DNA from: Rhodoblastus acidophilus
GTDB lineage: Bacteria; Pseudomonadota; Alphaproteobacteria; Rhizobiales; Beijerinckiaceae
Reading direction: 5' to 3'
Length of the DNA stretch: 64,000 bases
Assembly: GCF_900187365.1 (NCBI RefSeq)
Contig: NZ_FYDG01000001.1
Location: forward strand, 558,001 to 622,000
Translations under genes and position numbers: made by a program
Part shown: piece by piece, positions 28,545 through 37,462 of the stretch
Numbering within the stretch: the stretch's first letter is position 1
How the letters are laid out: the number at the start of each line of letters is the position of its first letter
The notes under the pieces: model-generated
Database searches by the model: none
What the model saw: the letters and a program-made list of their open reading frames with translations, nothing else
Told to the model about the DNA's origin: nothing

Positions 28545-28709
28545 GACATCCTCCTGTCGGCCGCGGACCCCTCTTTCGGGGGTCGCGCGGCGCGTCGGCG
28601 GAGGTTTCGCCGGTATCAGGCGAACCGGCTTAAGCCCCTCGCCACGGTTCACAGTATAATAACTTTCCTATTACGCGCATTGATCCCCGTCATTGACGGT
28701 TTTTCGCCG

Positions 28710-28738
28710 CTGACAAGCGCGGCCGGCGCCCTTATAAC
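28710..28738 (+). promoter_or_regulatory. Sigma-70-like promoter for sdhE
   Basis: CTGACA (28710-28715), exactly 17 bases, TATAAC (28733-28738): five of six consensus bases at each box. It points at sdhE, whose ATG is 61 bp downstream of the -10. Confidence 0.65.
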
Positions 28739-28798
28739 GGGGCGCGCGCCGGCGGAACCCGTTCCGGCGTTTTTTGCGTTGTTTTGGAGGCGAAAAGC

Positions 28799-29095
28799 AT
28801 GTCGGGCACGACCAGATCGAGCGAGGGGCTGGACCCGCGCCGCCGCCGAATCCTGTTCCGCTGCTGGCATCGCGGCATGCGCGAGGTCGATCTGCTGCTG
28901 GGCCAGTTCGCCGACGCCCGCATCGACGCGCTCAGCGAGGATGAACTCGACCAGTTCGAACATTTCATGGACGCGCAGGACGTGGACATCTTTTCCTGGT
29001 TCGCGGGGTCGAAGCCGGTCGATCCCGCCTATGACCGGCCGATTTTCCTGACGATCAAGGCGTTTCACACCCATAACGGGCCGATCAACGTCTGA
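28799..29095 (+). CDS. sdhE: Succinate dehydrogenase assembly factor SdhE
   Basis: 98-residue cytoplasmic factor that promotes covalent flavinylation of SdhA. The RGxxE signature is present in CWHRGMREVDLLLGQFAD, followed by LSEDELDQFEHFMDAQDVDIFSW, typical of the five-helix family. ATG 28799 has GGAGG 8 bases upstream. An independent promoter lies in front. Its placement between recG and mfd is a recurrent alphaproteobacterial arrangement. Confidence 0.92.
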   Translation: MSGTTRSSEGLDPRRRRILFRCWHRGMREVDLLLGQFADARIDALSEDELDQFEHFMDAQDVDIFSWFAGSKPVDPAYDRPIFLTIKAFHTHNGPINV

Positions 29096-29199
29096 CGGCG
29101 CCGCTCGCTCGTCCCGCTTGCGGGGCGAGGCCTTCGAGGATCGCGCCCCTCGCCCCTGCCCGCCGCCCGCAGGCGGGGACGGGAGAGCCATCGACCAGA

Positions 29200-32100
29200 A
29201 TGAGAGACATGACCGATCTTCTCCGCGCCCGCGACGAACTCGAAAAAGGCCGCTCGCTGATTCTCTCGCGCGCGCCGGAGGGCTTCGACGCCTTCGTCGC
29301 CGCCGACCTGCTTCGCGCTCTGGCCAAATCCGGCGAAGGCCGCGCGGCGGCGCTGGTGCATGTCGCGCGCGACCCGCAACGCCAGCGCGCCTTCGCCGAG
29401 GCCTTCGCCTTCGCCGCGCCGGACGCCGAAATCCTCGAATTCCCGGCCTGGGACTGCCAGCCCTACGACCGGGTGTCGCCGACCTCAGCCGTCGCCGCCC
29501 AGCGCATGACGGCTTTGGCGCGGCTGGCGCGCACCCGCTCCTCGCTCGACCGGCCGCGCCTGCTGCTGACCAGCGGCCCGGCGCTGGCGCAGCGCGTGCC
29601 GCCGCGCCGCGACCTCGCCGCGAAAAGCTTTTCCGCCGCGCCCGGCGCCGCCGTCGATCTGCATGAACTGTGCGGCTGGCTCGAAGCCAACGGTTTTATG
29701 CGCGCCTCCACAGTGCGGGATTCCGGCGAATATGCGATGCGCGGCGGTATTGTCGATCTTTATCCGCCCAGCCTGCCCGGCCCCGTCCGGCTCGACTTTT
29801 TCGGCGACGTGCTCGAAACCATCCGCGCCTTCGATCCCGAAAGCCAGCGCACCACCGCGCAATTGCGCGCGCTGGATCTGGTGCCGGTCAACGAGGCGCC
29901 GATCACCACCGAAACCATCAAAAGGTTCCGGCAGAGCTATATCGCCCATTTCGGCGCGCAGACGCGCGGCGACGCCCTCTATGACGCGATCAGCGAGGGC
30001 CGTCGCCCCGGCGGCCTCGAACATTGGCTGCCGCTGCTCTACGGCCAGATGGACACCTTGTTCGACTATGTCGACGACGCGCCGATCCTGCTCGACCATC
30101 AGGCCGACGCGGCGATCCATGAGCGTTTCGCACAGATCGCCGATTACTACGCCGCGCGACGCGACGCCTTCGCGCAAAATCCCGCGACGGCCAATTACAA
30201 GCCGCTGCCGCCGGACGAACTTTACCTTACGACCGAGGAGTTCAAGACCCGGCTCGACAAGGCCGCGACCGGCGCCTTCACCCCTTTCGCCGTTCCCGAC
30301 GGCGGGCCGAAAGTCATTGATTGCGGCGGCGTTCCCGGCCGCAATTTCGCGCCCGAACGCGCCGACGAAAACGCCAATGTGTTCGAGGCCGCCATCGGCC
30401 ACATCCGCGCCCTGCAGGGCGAGGGCAAGAAGGTGATCGTCGCGGGCTGGACCGACGGTTCGCGCGAGCGCCTCGGCACCGTCCTGGCCGAACATGGCCT
30501 GAAGAAACTCGAACCGGTTTCCTCGCTGTCGCAGGCGCAGGGACTGCGCGACGCCAAGGTCGCGCTGGCGGTGATCGGCGTCGAGGCCGGCTTCGTCGCC
30601 GGCGATCTCGCCGTCGTCGGCGAGCAGGATATTCTCGGCGACCGCATCGCCCCGCAGCGCCGCCGCAAAAAGCGCGCGGAGAACTTTCTTGCCGAAGTGT
30701 CGGCGTTGGGCGCCGGCGATGTCATCGTCCATGTCGATCACGGCATCGGCCGCTTCATCGGCCTGAAGAACATCGAGGCGGCCGGCGCGCCGCACGATTG
30801 TCTGGAAATCCATTACCACGGCGGCGACAAGCTGTTCGTGCCGGTGGAAAATATCGAACTGCTGTCGCGCTACGGCTCGGAAGACGCCGAAGTCGCGCTC
30901 GACAAGCTCGGCCACACCGCCTGGCGCGAGCGCAAGGCGCGGTTGAAGCTGCGCATCCGCCAGATGGCGCAGGGCCTCATCAAGATCGCCGCCGCCCGCT
31001 TCCTGCACGAGGCGCCCAAGCTGTCGCCCGCCGAGGGCCTCTACGACGAGTTCTGCGCGCGCTTCCCCTATGACGAGACCGAGGACCAGCTGTCCGCCAT
31101 CGAGGCGACGCTGACCGACATGGCGTCGGGCCGGCCGATGGACCGCCTCATCTGCGGCGACGTCGGTTTCGGCAAGACCGAAGTGGCGTTGCGCGCAGCC
31201 TTTGCGGCGGCGTTGAACGGCGTGCAGGTCGCGGTGGTCGTGCCCACCACGCTTCTCGCGCGTCAACACTATAAAAATTTCGCGCAACGCTTCGCCGGCC
31301 TGCCGGTGCGGGTCGCGCAAATGTCGCGCATGGTTTCCGCCGCCGAGCAGCGCGACGCCAAGAAGGGCATAGCCGAAGGCTCGGTCGATATTGTCGTCGG
31401 CACGCACGCCGTGCTCGGCAAGACCGTGTCGTTCAAGAATCTTGGCCTCGTCGTGATCGACGAGGAGCAGCATTTCGGCGTCGGCCACAAGGAGCGCCTC
31501 AAGCAGTTGCGCGCGGAAGTGCATGTGCTCACGCTGTCCGCCACGCCGATCCCGCGCACCCTGCAACTCGCGCTCACCGGCGTGCGCGAACTCTCGATCA
31601 TCGCCACGCCGCCGGTCGATCGTCTGGCGGTGCGCACCTATGTCACGCCGTTCGACGATCTGATCGTGCGCGAGGCCCTGTTGCGCGAACGCTTCCGTGG
31701 CGGGCAAAGCTTCTTCGTCTGCCCGCGCCTGGAAGATCTGGACGAGGCCTCGGCCTGGCTGCGCCAGAACGCGCCCGAGGCGAAATTCACCATCGCCCAC
31801 GGCCAGCTCGCCGCCACCGAACTCGAGGAGCGCATCGGCGCCTTCTATGACGGCAAATACGATATTCTGCTCTCGACCAATATCGTCGAATCCGGCCTCG
31901 ACATTCCCACCGCCAACACGCTGATCGTGTGGCGCGCCGACATGTTTGGCCTCGCCCAGCTTTACCAGTTGCGCGGACGCGTCGGGCGCTCGAAGACGCG
32001 CGCCTACGCCCTGTTCACCACGCCGGCCAACCGCACCATCACGCCGCAGGCCGAAAAGCGTCTGGAAGTGCTGCAAACGCTCGACACGCTCGGCGCCGGC

Positions 32101-32721
32101 TTCCAGCTCGCCAGCCACGATCTCGACCTGCGCGGCGCCGGCAACCTGCTCGGCGACGAGCAGTCCGGCCATATCAAGGAAGTCGGCTACGAGCTGTACC
32201 AGCAGATGCTGAACGAGACCATCGCCGCGCTCAAGGCCGGCGGCGGCAAGGAGGAGGAGGAGGCGTGGTCGCCGCTGATCACGCTGGGCACGCCGGTGAC
32301 GATTCCCGAACATTATGTCGAGGATCTCGATCTGCGGCTCAACCTCTACCGCCGCCTGGCGCTGCTCGACGACGAGCAGGAGATCGAGGCCTTCGCCGCC
32401 GAGATCATCGACCGCTTCGGGCCGATGCCCGACGAGGTGAAGCAATTGATGCAACTGGTGAGCGTCAAGGCTTTGTGCCGCCACGCCCATGTCGAGAAGG
32501 TCGAGGCCGGGCCGAAGGGCATCATCGTCGGCTTCCGCCACAATTCCTTCGCCAACCCCACCGGCCTCGTGCGCTACATCTCCAAGCAGGGGCCGGACGC
32601 CAAGGTGCGGCCCGACATGAAGATCGTATTCACCGGCGGCGATTACGCGCGGGCGGAGGATCGGCTCAAGGAGGCCCGGAAAATCATGCGCGATCTCGTG
32701 CAGATCGCGGAGAAGGTCTGA
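29200..32721 (+). CDS. mfd: Transcription-repair coupling factor
   Basis: 1173-residue DNA translocase that removes RNA polymerase stalled at lesions and recruits UvrA. The N-terminal UvrB-like module (about 1-340) contains FPAWDCQPYDRVSPT and RGGIVDLYPPSLPGPVRLDFFGD. The RNA-polymerase-interacting domain follows (GDVIVHVDHGIGRFIGLKNIE, about 505-570). The translocase has GDVGFGKTEVA, VPTTLLARQHY, DEEQHFGVGHKE, SATPIPRTLQLALTG, ILLSTNIVESGLDIPTANT and QLRGRVGRSKTRAYA. The C-terminal UvrA-binding module ends near 1160. All key motifs are intact. ATG 29200 and ATG 29209 are both possible starts; GAGAG elements precede both. Confidence 0.96.
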   Translation: MRDMTDLLRARDELEKGRSLILSRAPEGFDAFVAADLLRALAKSGEGRAAALVHVARDPQRQRAFAEAFAFAAPDAEILEFPAWDCQPYDRVSPTSAVAAQRMTALARLARTRSSLDRPRLLLTSGPALAQRVPPRRDLAAKSFSAAPGAAVDLHELCGWLEANGFMRASTVRDSGEYAMRGGIVDLYPPSLPGPVRLDFFGDVLETIRAFDPESQRTTAQLRALDLVPVNEAPITTETIKRFRQSYIAHFGAQTRGDALYDAISEGRRPGGLEHWLPLLYGQMDTLFDYVDDAPILLDHQADAAIHERFAQIADYYAARRDAFAQNPATANYKPLPPDELYLTTEEFKTRLDKAATGAFTPFAVPDGGPKVIDCGGVPGRNFAPERADENANVFEAAIGHIRALQGEGKKVIVAGWTDGSRERLGTVLAEHGLKKLEPVSSLSQAQGLRDAKVALAVIGVEAGFVAGDLAVVGEQDILGDRIAPQRRRKKRAENFLAEVSALGAGDVIVHVDHGIGRFIGLKNIEAAGAPHDCLEIHYHGGDKLFVPVENIELLSRYGSEDAEVALDKLGHTAWRERKARLKLRIRQMAQGLIKIAAARFLHEAPKLSPAEGLYDEFCARFPYDETEDQLSAIEATLTDMASGRPMDRLICGDVGFGKTEVALRAAFAAALNGVQVAVVVPTTLLARQHYKNFAQRFAGLPVRVAQMSRMVSAAEQRDAKKGIAEGSVDIVVGTHAVLGKTVSFKNLGLVVIDEEQHFGVGHKERLKQLRAEVHVLTLSATPIPRTLQLALTGVRELSIIATPPVDRLAVRTYVTPFDDLIVREALLRERFRGGQSFFVCPRLEDLDEASAWLRQNAPEAKFTIAHGQLAATELEERIGAFYDGKYDILLSTNIVESGLDIPTANTLIVWRADMFGLAQLYQLRGRVGRSKTRAYALFTTPANRTITPQAEKRLEVLQTLDTLGAGFQLASHDLDLRGAGNLLGDEQSGHIKEVGYELYQQMLNETIAALKAGGGKEEEEAWSPLITLGTPVTIPEHYVEDLDLRLNLYRRLALLDDEQEIEAFAAEIIDRFGPMPDEVKQLMQLVSVKALCRHAHVEKVEAGPKGIIVGFRHNSFANPTGLVRYISKQGPDAKVRPDMKIVFTGGDYARAEDRLKEARKIMRDLVQIAEKV

Positions 32722-32804
32722 GGCGCGCGGTTCGCGACGAAATGCCGACTGTGCAAAACGCGATTTGGCCGTAAGCTCGACGGGTCCAAATCGCGGAGCG
32801 CCCC

Positions 32805-34859
32805 ATGAGACGTTTGCTGGCCGGCGTTGTTTCGGCAACCTGTATGTGCGCGGGCGGCGCGCTCGCCTGCTCCGACCTGCCGCAGAGCGCCCCGTGGACG
32901 CTCGACCACATGAAATTTACCGGCGACATCGGCCTGCCGTTTCTCAGCCCCGGCAATGACAGCCGCATCAATCTGCAAATGCTGATGATGGACGCCAAGC
33001 CCTGGCCGGAGAAGCCGCCGGGCGAGGCCAAGGAGTTGCAGAACGCCGAAATCCTGTTCGACCGCGCCGAGTTCGACGCCGCCTTCGGCGCCCCGGCGAG
33101 CGAGCCGTCCAACTCCGGTTTCGCCGACGGCGAAGGCAGCCGCTGCCGTTCGCTCGACTCCGGCGCGCAGGCGTTCAAGCAGGCCGCGCAAGCCGCCGCC
33201 GACCTGAGCGAGGCCGAACGCGCCGCGCTGATCGCCGCGCGCGAGGGCATGAGTTCGGCCTGCGGCGACAAGGCGCAAGCGACGCCGCCCGATTTTCTCG
33301 CCGCCCTGCCCCAGCCCTCGGCGACGGCGCGGGAGTTCGCCGCCTATCTCACCGGCGCCCAGGTGTTTTACGATGGCGCGTTCGACGCGGCGCTGGCCGC
33401 GTTCGCCAGCCTGCGCGAGGCGAAAAATCCCTGGCTGAAGGAAACCGCGCGCTACATGCTCGGACGCGCGGCGCTCAACAAGGCGCAGGTCGGGGCCTTC
33501 TCCGCCTATGACCAGACGGGACAGCCGGTGGTGAGCGACACCAACGCGCTCACCGACGCCGAGAAGGCTTTTTCCGCGTATTTGACCGACTATCCATCGG
33601 GACGCTACGTCGCCTCCGCGCGCGGGCTGACGCGGCGGATTTTCTGGCTCGCGGGCGACAAGCCCCGCCTCGCCGCCGAATATGGCCGCGCCCTGCCCGA
33701 AGCGGGCCCAGCCAGCGCCAGCCTCGCCGAGGAGATCGACTGGAAATTCTTGCGGCCCGACGGCGCCCTCAGCCATAACCCCGATCTGCTCGCCGTCGCC
33801 GACCTGATCCGGCTGCGCGGCGACACGAACAACCGGCCGCATTTCGCCGCCGCCGATCTCGACGCGCAGGCTGCGGATTTTGCCGGACGCGGCGCGTTGT
33901 TCGGTTTTCTCAAGGCGGCGCGGGCGTATTACGCCGACGGCGACGCCAAGGCCGCGCTGCAGACGCTGGGGCCGCCCGAGGACGGGCGCAGCTATCTCTC
34001 GTTCAGCCGCGAGGTTTTGCGCGGGCAGGCGCTGATGGCGTCGGGCGATTTCGCCGCCGCCGCCGATCATTGGCGCCAACTCCTCCCGCGCGCGGAAAAA
34101 CCCTGGCGCAAGGAGGCGGTGGAGCTGGGCCTCGCCATGAGTTTTGAGCGCGCAGGAACCCTCAACCAGGTGTTCTTGCCGGAGACGCGGATTGCGTCGC
34201 CTCGCCTCCGCGCCCAGGTTCTCACCTATGCCGCCGGGCCGATCCTGCTGCGCGAGGCGGTCGCCAACCCGCTGTCGACGCCGGAGGAGCGGCGTCTGGC
34301 CCGATTCGTCCTGCTCTACAAGGAGGCGACGCGCGGCCAATACGCCAATTTCCTGCGCGACTACGCGCCCGAAGCGATCGCAAAGGACGAGGCCGAGGCG
34401 CCCAAAATGAGCTGGGCGCGCGCCGCCGCCTTCGCCTGGCTGGGATCGCGCGACGGCTACGCCTGTCCGGCCTTCCGGCAGACCGTGGCGGCGCTGGCGC
34501 GCGACCCGGAAGATTCCCATTCGCTGCTGTGCCTCGGCGAAATGACCCGGACGCAGAGCCTTGACGATGTCGAAGGCGGCGCGCCCGGCAAGGACGAACT
34601 CGGCGGCGGCAAGCCGATCTTCCCCGGCGAGATTTTTTCGCGCGGCGACATCTACAAGAAGCTGATCGCGCGCGCCAAAACGCCGGCGGCGGACCGCGCC
34701 TATGCGTTGTTTCGCGCGGTCCAATGTTACGCGCCGAGCGGCAAGAACGATTGCGGCGGTCAGGAGGTCGGCAAGGCGCAGCGCAAGGCGTGGTACGACG
34801 AGTTGAAGGGACGCTACGGCGCGACGCCCTGGGCGCAAAGCCTGCGCTTTTACTGGTGA
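32805..34859 (+). CDS. Exported helical-repeat (TPR-like) protein of unknown function
   Basis: 684 residues, no named family recognised. A signal peptide ends at ALA-CSD; the cysteine at the junction makes a lipoprotein possible, although the residue at -3 is alanine. The body is alpha-helical with repeated TPR-like pairs, for example GAQVFYDGAFDAALAAFASLREAKNPWLKETARYMLGRAAL and ALTDAEKAFSAYLTDYPSGRYVASARGL, and further pairs near residues 380-440. Several cysteines are scattered through the mature part (SRCRSL, SSACGD, YACPAF, VQCYAP, NDCGG), fitting disulfides outside the cytoplasm. The TGA overlaps the GTG start of the DUF3142 gene, so the two are made together. Such a fold suggests a scaffold in the periplasm or outer membrane. 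Confidence 0.78.
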   Translation: MRRLLAGVVSATCMCAGGALACSDLPQSAPWTLDHMKFTGDIGLPFLSPGNDSRINLQMLMMDAKPWPEKPPGEAKELQNAEILFDRAEFDAAFGAPASEPSNSGFADGEGSRCRSLDSGAQAFKQAAQAAADLSEAERAALIAAREGMSSACGDKAQATPPDFLAALPQPSATAREFAAYLTGAQVFYDGAFDAALAAFASLREAKNPWLKETARYMLGRAALNKAQVGAFSAYDQTGQPVVSDTNALTDAEKAFSAYLTDYPSGRYVASARGLTRRIFWLAGDKPRLAAEYGRALPEAGPASASLAEEIDWKFLRPDGALSHNPDLLAVADLIRLRGDTNNRPHFAAADLDAQAADFAGRGALFGFLKAARAYYADGDAKAALQTLGPPEDGRSYLSFSREVLRGQALMASGDFAAAADHWRQLLPRAEKPWRKEAVELGLAMSFERAGTLNQVFLPETRIASPRLRAQVLTYAAGPILLREAVANPLSTPEERRLARFVLLYKEATRGQYANFLRDYAPEAIAKDEAEAPKMSWARAAAFAWLGSRDGYACPAFRQTVAALARDPEDSHSLLCLGEMTRTQSLDDVEGGAPGKDELGGGKPIFPGEIFSRGDIYKKLIARAKTPAADRAYALFRAVQCYAPSGKNDCGGQEVGKAQRKAWYDELKGRYGATPWAQSLRFYW

Positions 34860-35569
34860 TTTTGCGCGCCGCGCTCGCCCTCCTTTTATGCGGCGGGATG
34901 TGTTGTCCTGCCGCTGCGGAAGTGCGCGCCGCCGATTACGACGCCTATTGGCTCTGGGCGGGCGTGAGGGCGCGCCCCGATGTCGCCCACGCCCGCACGC
35001 TCTATTTGCTGGTCGGCGAGGTCGGACCCGGCGCCGACGGCGCCAACAGGCTGAAAGCGCAGGGCGCGGCCCAGCCCGGCCCGCATGCGGCCAAACTCTG
35101 GCTCGCCTTTCGCGTGCGCAGCCTCGACTGGACCCCGGAGGTTCGCGCGGGCGTGTTGCGCAAGCTGGCGCTGTGGCGCGCCCAACCCGGCGAAGTCGCG
35201 GGCGTGCAGATCGACTTCGACGCGGCGACACATGGGCTGGCGCGTTACGCGAGCTTTCTGCGCGACCTGCGAGCCGCGCTGCCGAGGGATTGCGGCCTGA
35301 GCGTCACCGGCCTGATGGACTGGGCCTCGCAAGGCGCGCCCGAAGATCTGTCGGCTCTCTCGGGAATGGTCGACGAAATCATCTTCCAGACCTATCGCGG
35401 CCGGGCGACGGTGGAGAATATCGACGCCTATCTGGCGCGGTTGGGACGGCTGACCATTCCGTATCGCCTTGGACTGGCGGAAGGCGCGCAATGGACGGCG
35501 CCGAACGGACTGGCGAGCGCCCCCCATTTTCACGGCTATGTGGTTTTCCTGCGCAACGGAGCCCCCTAA
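34856..35569 (+). CDS. Exported DUF3142-like protein
   Basis: 237 residues. GTG 34856 overlaps the preceding stop (GTGA) and opens a signal peptide (ILRAALALLLCGGMCCPAAAEVRA). The mature protein reads like a beta/alpha barrel fragment: YDAYWLWAGVRARPDVAHARTLYLLVGEV, LWLAFRVRSLDW, GEVAGVQIDFDAATHGLARYASFLRDLRAALP, LSVTGLMDW, MVDEIIFQTYRG and LPYRLGLAEG-type strands. Acidic residues in QIDFD and DEIIFQTY sit where TIM-barrel glycoside hydrolases carry catalytic groups, so a carbohydrate-active role is possible but unproven. It appears in a two-gene unit with the exported TPR-like protein. Its TAA shares bases with the stop of the convergent Kef-type gene. Confidence 0.75.
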   Translation: MILRAALALLLCGGMCCPAAAEVRAADYDAYWLWAGVRARPDVAHARTLYLLVGEVGPGADGANRLKAQGAAQPGPHAAKLWLAFRVRSLDWTPEVRAGVLRKLALWRAQPGEVAGVQIDFDAATHGLARYASFLRDLRAALPRDCGLSVTGLMDWASQGAPEDLSALSGMVDEIIFQTYRGRATVENIDAYLARLGRLTIPYRLGLAEGAQWTAPNGLASAPHFHGYVVFLRNGAP

Positions 35570-37335
35570 CCCGACCGCTTCTTCCGTCGCCCCGAAAACC
35601 GGCGGGGCGCGCTCGCCGCCACATCGCCTTCGGCGATCAGCGCCTTGCGGTAGATGTCGCGCTTTTCGTGGATCGAGGCGATCACCAGCCCCATGGGCAC
35701 GCCGATATCCACCAGCGCCGCTTCCGACAATTGCAGGCTGGCTTCCGTCGTCTCGGGCACGGCGTCGGTGGCGCCGAGCGCATATAGGTGGCGGGCGTGG
35801 CCAGCGTCGCGGGCGCGCGCCACAATGGTGATGTCCGGGCGGGCGGCGCGGGCGATGCGCACCACCTCGTCCACCGCGCTCGGCGTGTGCATGGTGACAA
35901 TCACCGCCCGCGCCGTGGCGAGGCCGCAACTTTCAAGAAAATCCGGGCGGGTGGCGTCGCCCCAATAAACCGGCTCGCCTCGCTCCTTTTCGCGCGCGGC
36001 GACGCCGGGATCGGCGTCGATGCAGAGATAGTCGAGCTTGTGCGCGCGCATCAACTCCGTCACGATCTGGCCGACGCGGCCATAGCCGATAATCAGCACG
36101 CGCTCGGCGGCGGCGAGATCGGGCGCCGTGCTCTCCACCACGACCCGGGCGCTTTTCGGCGCGCGGGTGGCGAAGCTGGCCAGCGGCGGGATGAAGGCCA
36201 TCGACAGGGTGACGCCGATCATGGCGTCGTTGGCTAGCTCCCTCGGCAGCAGGCCCGCCGTTGCGGCGGCGGTGAGGATGAGGAAGGCGAATTCGCCTCC
36301 CGGCGCCAGCAGCAGCCCGATTTCGCGCGCTTTTTGCGGCTTGGCGCCAAACGCCCGCGCCAGCGCGAACACGATGGGCGCCTTGAGCAGCGTCAGCCCC
36401 AGCGCCAGGCCGAGCGTGGTCAGCGGCTGGGCCAGCACCCGCGCGGGATCGAGGTCGGCGCCGACCGTGACGAAGAACAGGCCCAGCAACAAGCCCTTGA
36501 ATGGCTCGATGGTCAGCTCGACGGAGCGGCGGAATTCGGTTTCCGCCAGCAGCAGGCCGGCGATGAAGGCGCCGAGCGCCATGGACAGGCCGGCGTAAGC
36601 CGCCGTGACCGCCGTGGCCATGACCACCAGCAGGCAGGCGGCGATGAACAGATCGTTGGAATTGGCCTCCGCCACCAGCCGGAAAAACGGCCGCAAGGCG
36701 ATCCGGCCGAGGCCGGCGATGAGAGCCAACGCGGCCAAAGCCCAGGCGAAGGCCCATAACAGATCGGCGCCGCCGCCCTCATTGGTCATCGACAGCACCA
36801 GCAGCAGCGGCGCCACCAGCAGATCCTGGAACAGCAGGACCGAAAAGATCGCACGGCCTGAATAGCTGTTGAGCCGCTTCTTCTCGGCCAGCACCGGCAT
36901 GACGATGGCGGTGGAGGACAGCGCCAGCGCGATGGCGAGCGTGGCGGCGGCCGCCCAGCCCTGGCCGAGCAGCAGCGCGCAGGCCATCAGGGCCAAACCG
37001 CACGCCGCCGCCTGCGCCGCGCCCAGGCCGAACACATAGCGGCGCAGCAGCACAAGGCGCTCCAGCGACAACTCCAGCCCCATGTTGAACATGAGGAACA
37101 CCACGCCGAATTCGGCCAGCGTCGCGATCTGCCCGGTTTTTGCGAGAAACGGGATTTCGACGGGCAGGATCGCATGCAGACGCCCCAGCCCGTGCGGGCC
37201 CACCAGCGCGCCCGCGAGCAGAAAGCCGAGCACCGGCGACAGCCGCAGCTTCTTGAACAGCGGAACCACCACCCCCGCCGCGACCAGGAACAGCAGCGGG
37301 GCCTGATAGGGCGCGAGGTCGAAATGCGTGGTCAA
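35566..37335 (-). CDS. Kef-type monovalent cation:proton antiporter with TrkA-N domain
   Basis: 589-residue CPA2-family transporter. TTG 37335 is chosen because AGAGGA lies 8 bases upstream and the next residues (TTHFDLAPYQAPLLFLVAAGV) begin the first helix; an in-frame start further upstream would add a charged, implausible N terminus. About twelve helices cover residues 10-385, with the family signatures GFLLAGALVGPHGLG, LAEFGVVFLMFNMGLELS, LSSTAIVMPVLAEKK and FFVTVGADLDP. A cytoplasmic TrkA-N/RCK domain follows (VLIIGYGRVGQIVTELM, DADPGV, GDATRPDFL), which gates Kef systems through nucleotides or glutathione adducts. No KefF/KefG partner is next to it. K+ efflux or pH control is the likely role. 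Confidence 0.88.
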   Translation of the reverse strand: MTTHFDLAPYQAPLLFLVAAGVVVPLFKKLRLSPVLGFLLAGALVGPHGLGRLHAILPVEIPFLAKTGQIATLAEFGVVFLMFNMGLELSLERLVLLRRYVFGLGAAQAAACGLALMACALLLGQGWAAAATLAIALALSSTAIVMPVLAEKKRLNSYSGRAIFSVLLFQDLLVAPLLLVLSMTNEGGGADLLWAFAWALAALALIAGLGRIALRPFFRLVAEANSNDLFIAACLLVVMATAVTAAYAGLSMALGAFIAGLLLAETEFRRSVELTIEPFKGLLLGLFFVTVGADLDPARVLAQPLTTLGLALGLTLLKAPIVFALARAFGAKPQKAREIGLLLAPGGEFAFLILTAAATAGLLPRELANDAMIGVTLSMAFIPPLASFATRAPKSARVVVESTAPDLAAAERVLIIGYGRVGQIVTELMRAHKLDYLCIDADPGVAAREKERGEPVYWGDATRPDFLESCGLATARAVIVTMHTPSAVDEVVRIARAARPDITIVARARDAGHARHLYALGATDAVPETTEASLQLSEAALVDIGVPMGLVIASIHEKRDIYRKALIAEGDVAASAPRRFSGRRKKRSG

Positions 37336-37462
37336 AGACTTTTTCCTCTCCCGATCAGGATATAGAATTCGCCGGCGGCGCCAATCGCGCCGCGGGCGTT
37401 TTCGAGCGAAGCGGGCGCCGCTTGAAAACGCAGGTGTCAGCAAGCATCACGCCAGGATGGAC

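Noticed and set aside
29485-32838. Minus-strand open frame of over 1100 codons opposite mfd
   Set aside because: mfd motifs are complete on the plus strand; the antisense frame has no domain pattern and no ribosome site.
32643-35231. Minus-strand frame of 862 codons across the exported TPR-like and DUF3142 genes
   Set aside because: Runs across two plus-strand genes with signal peptides and a coupled junction; it lacks any recognisable domain.
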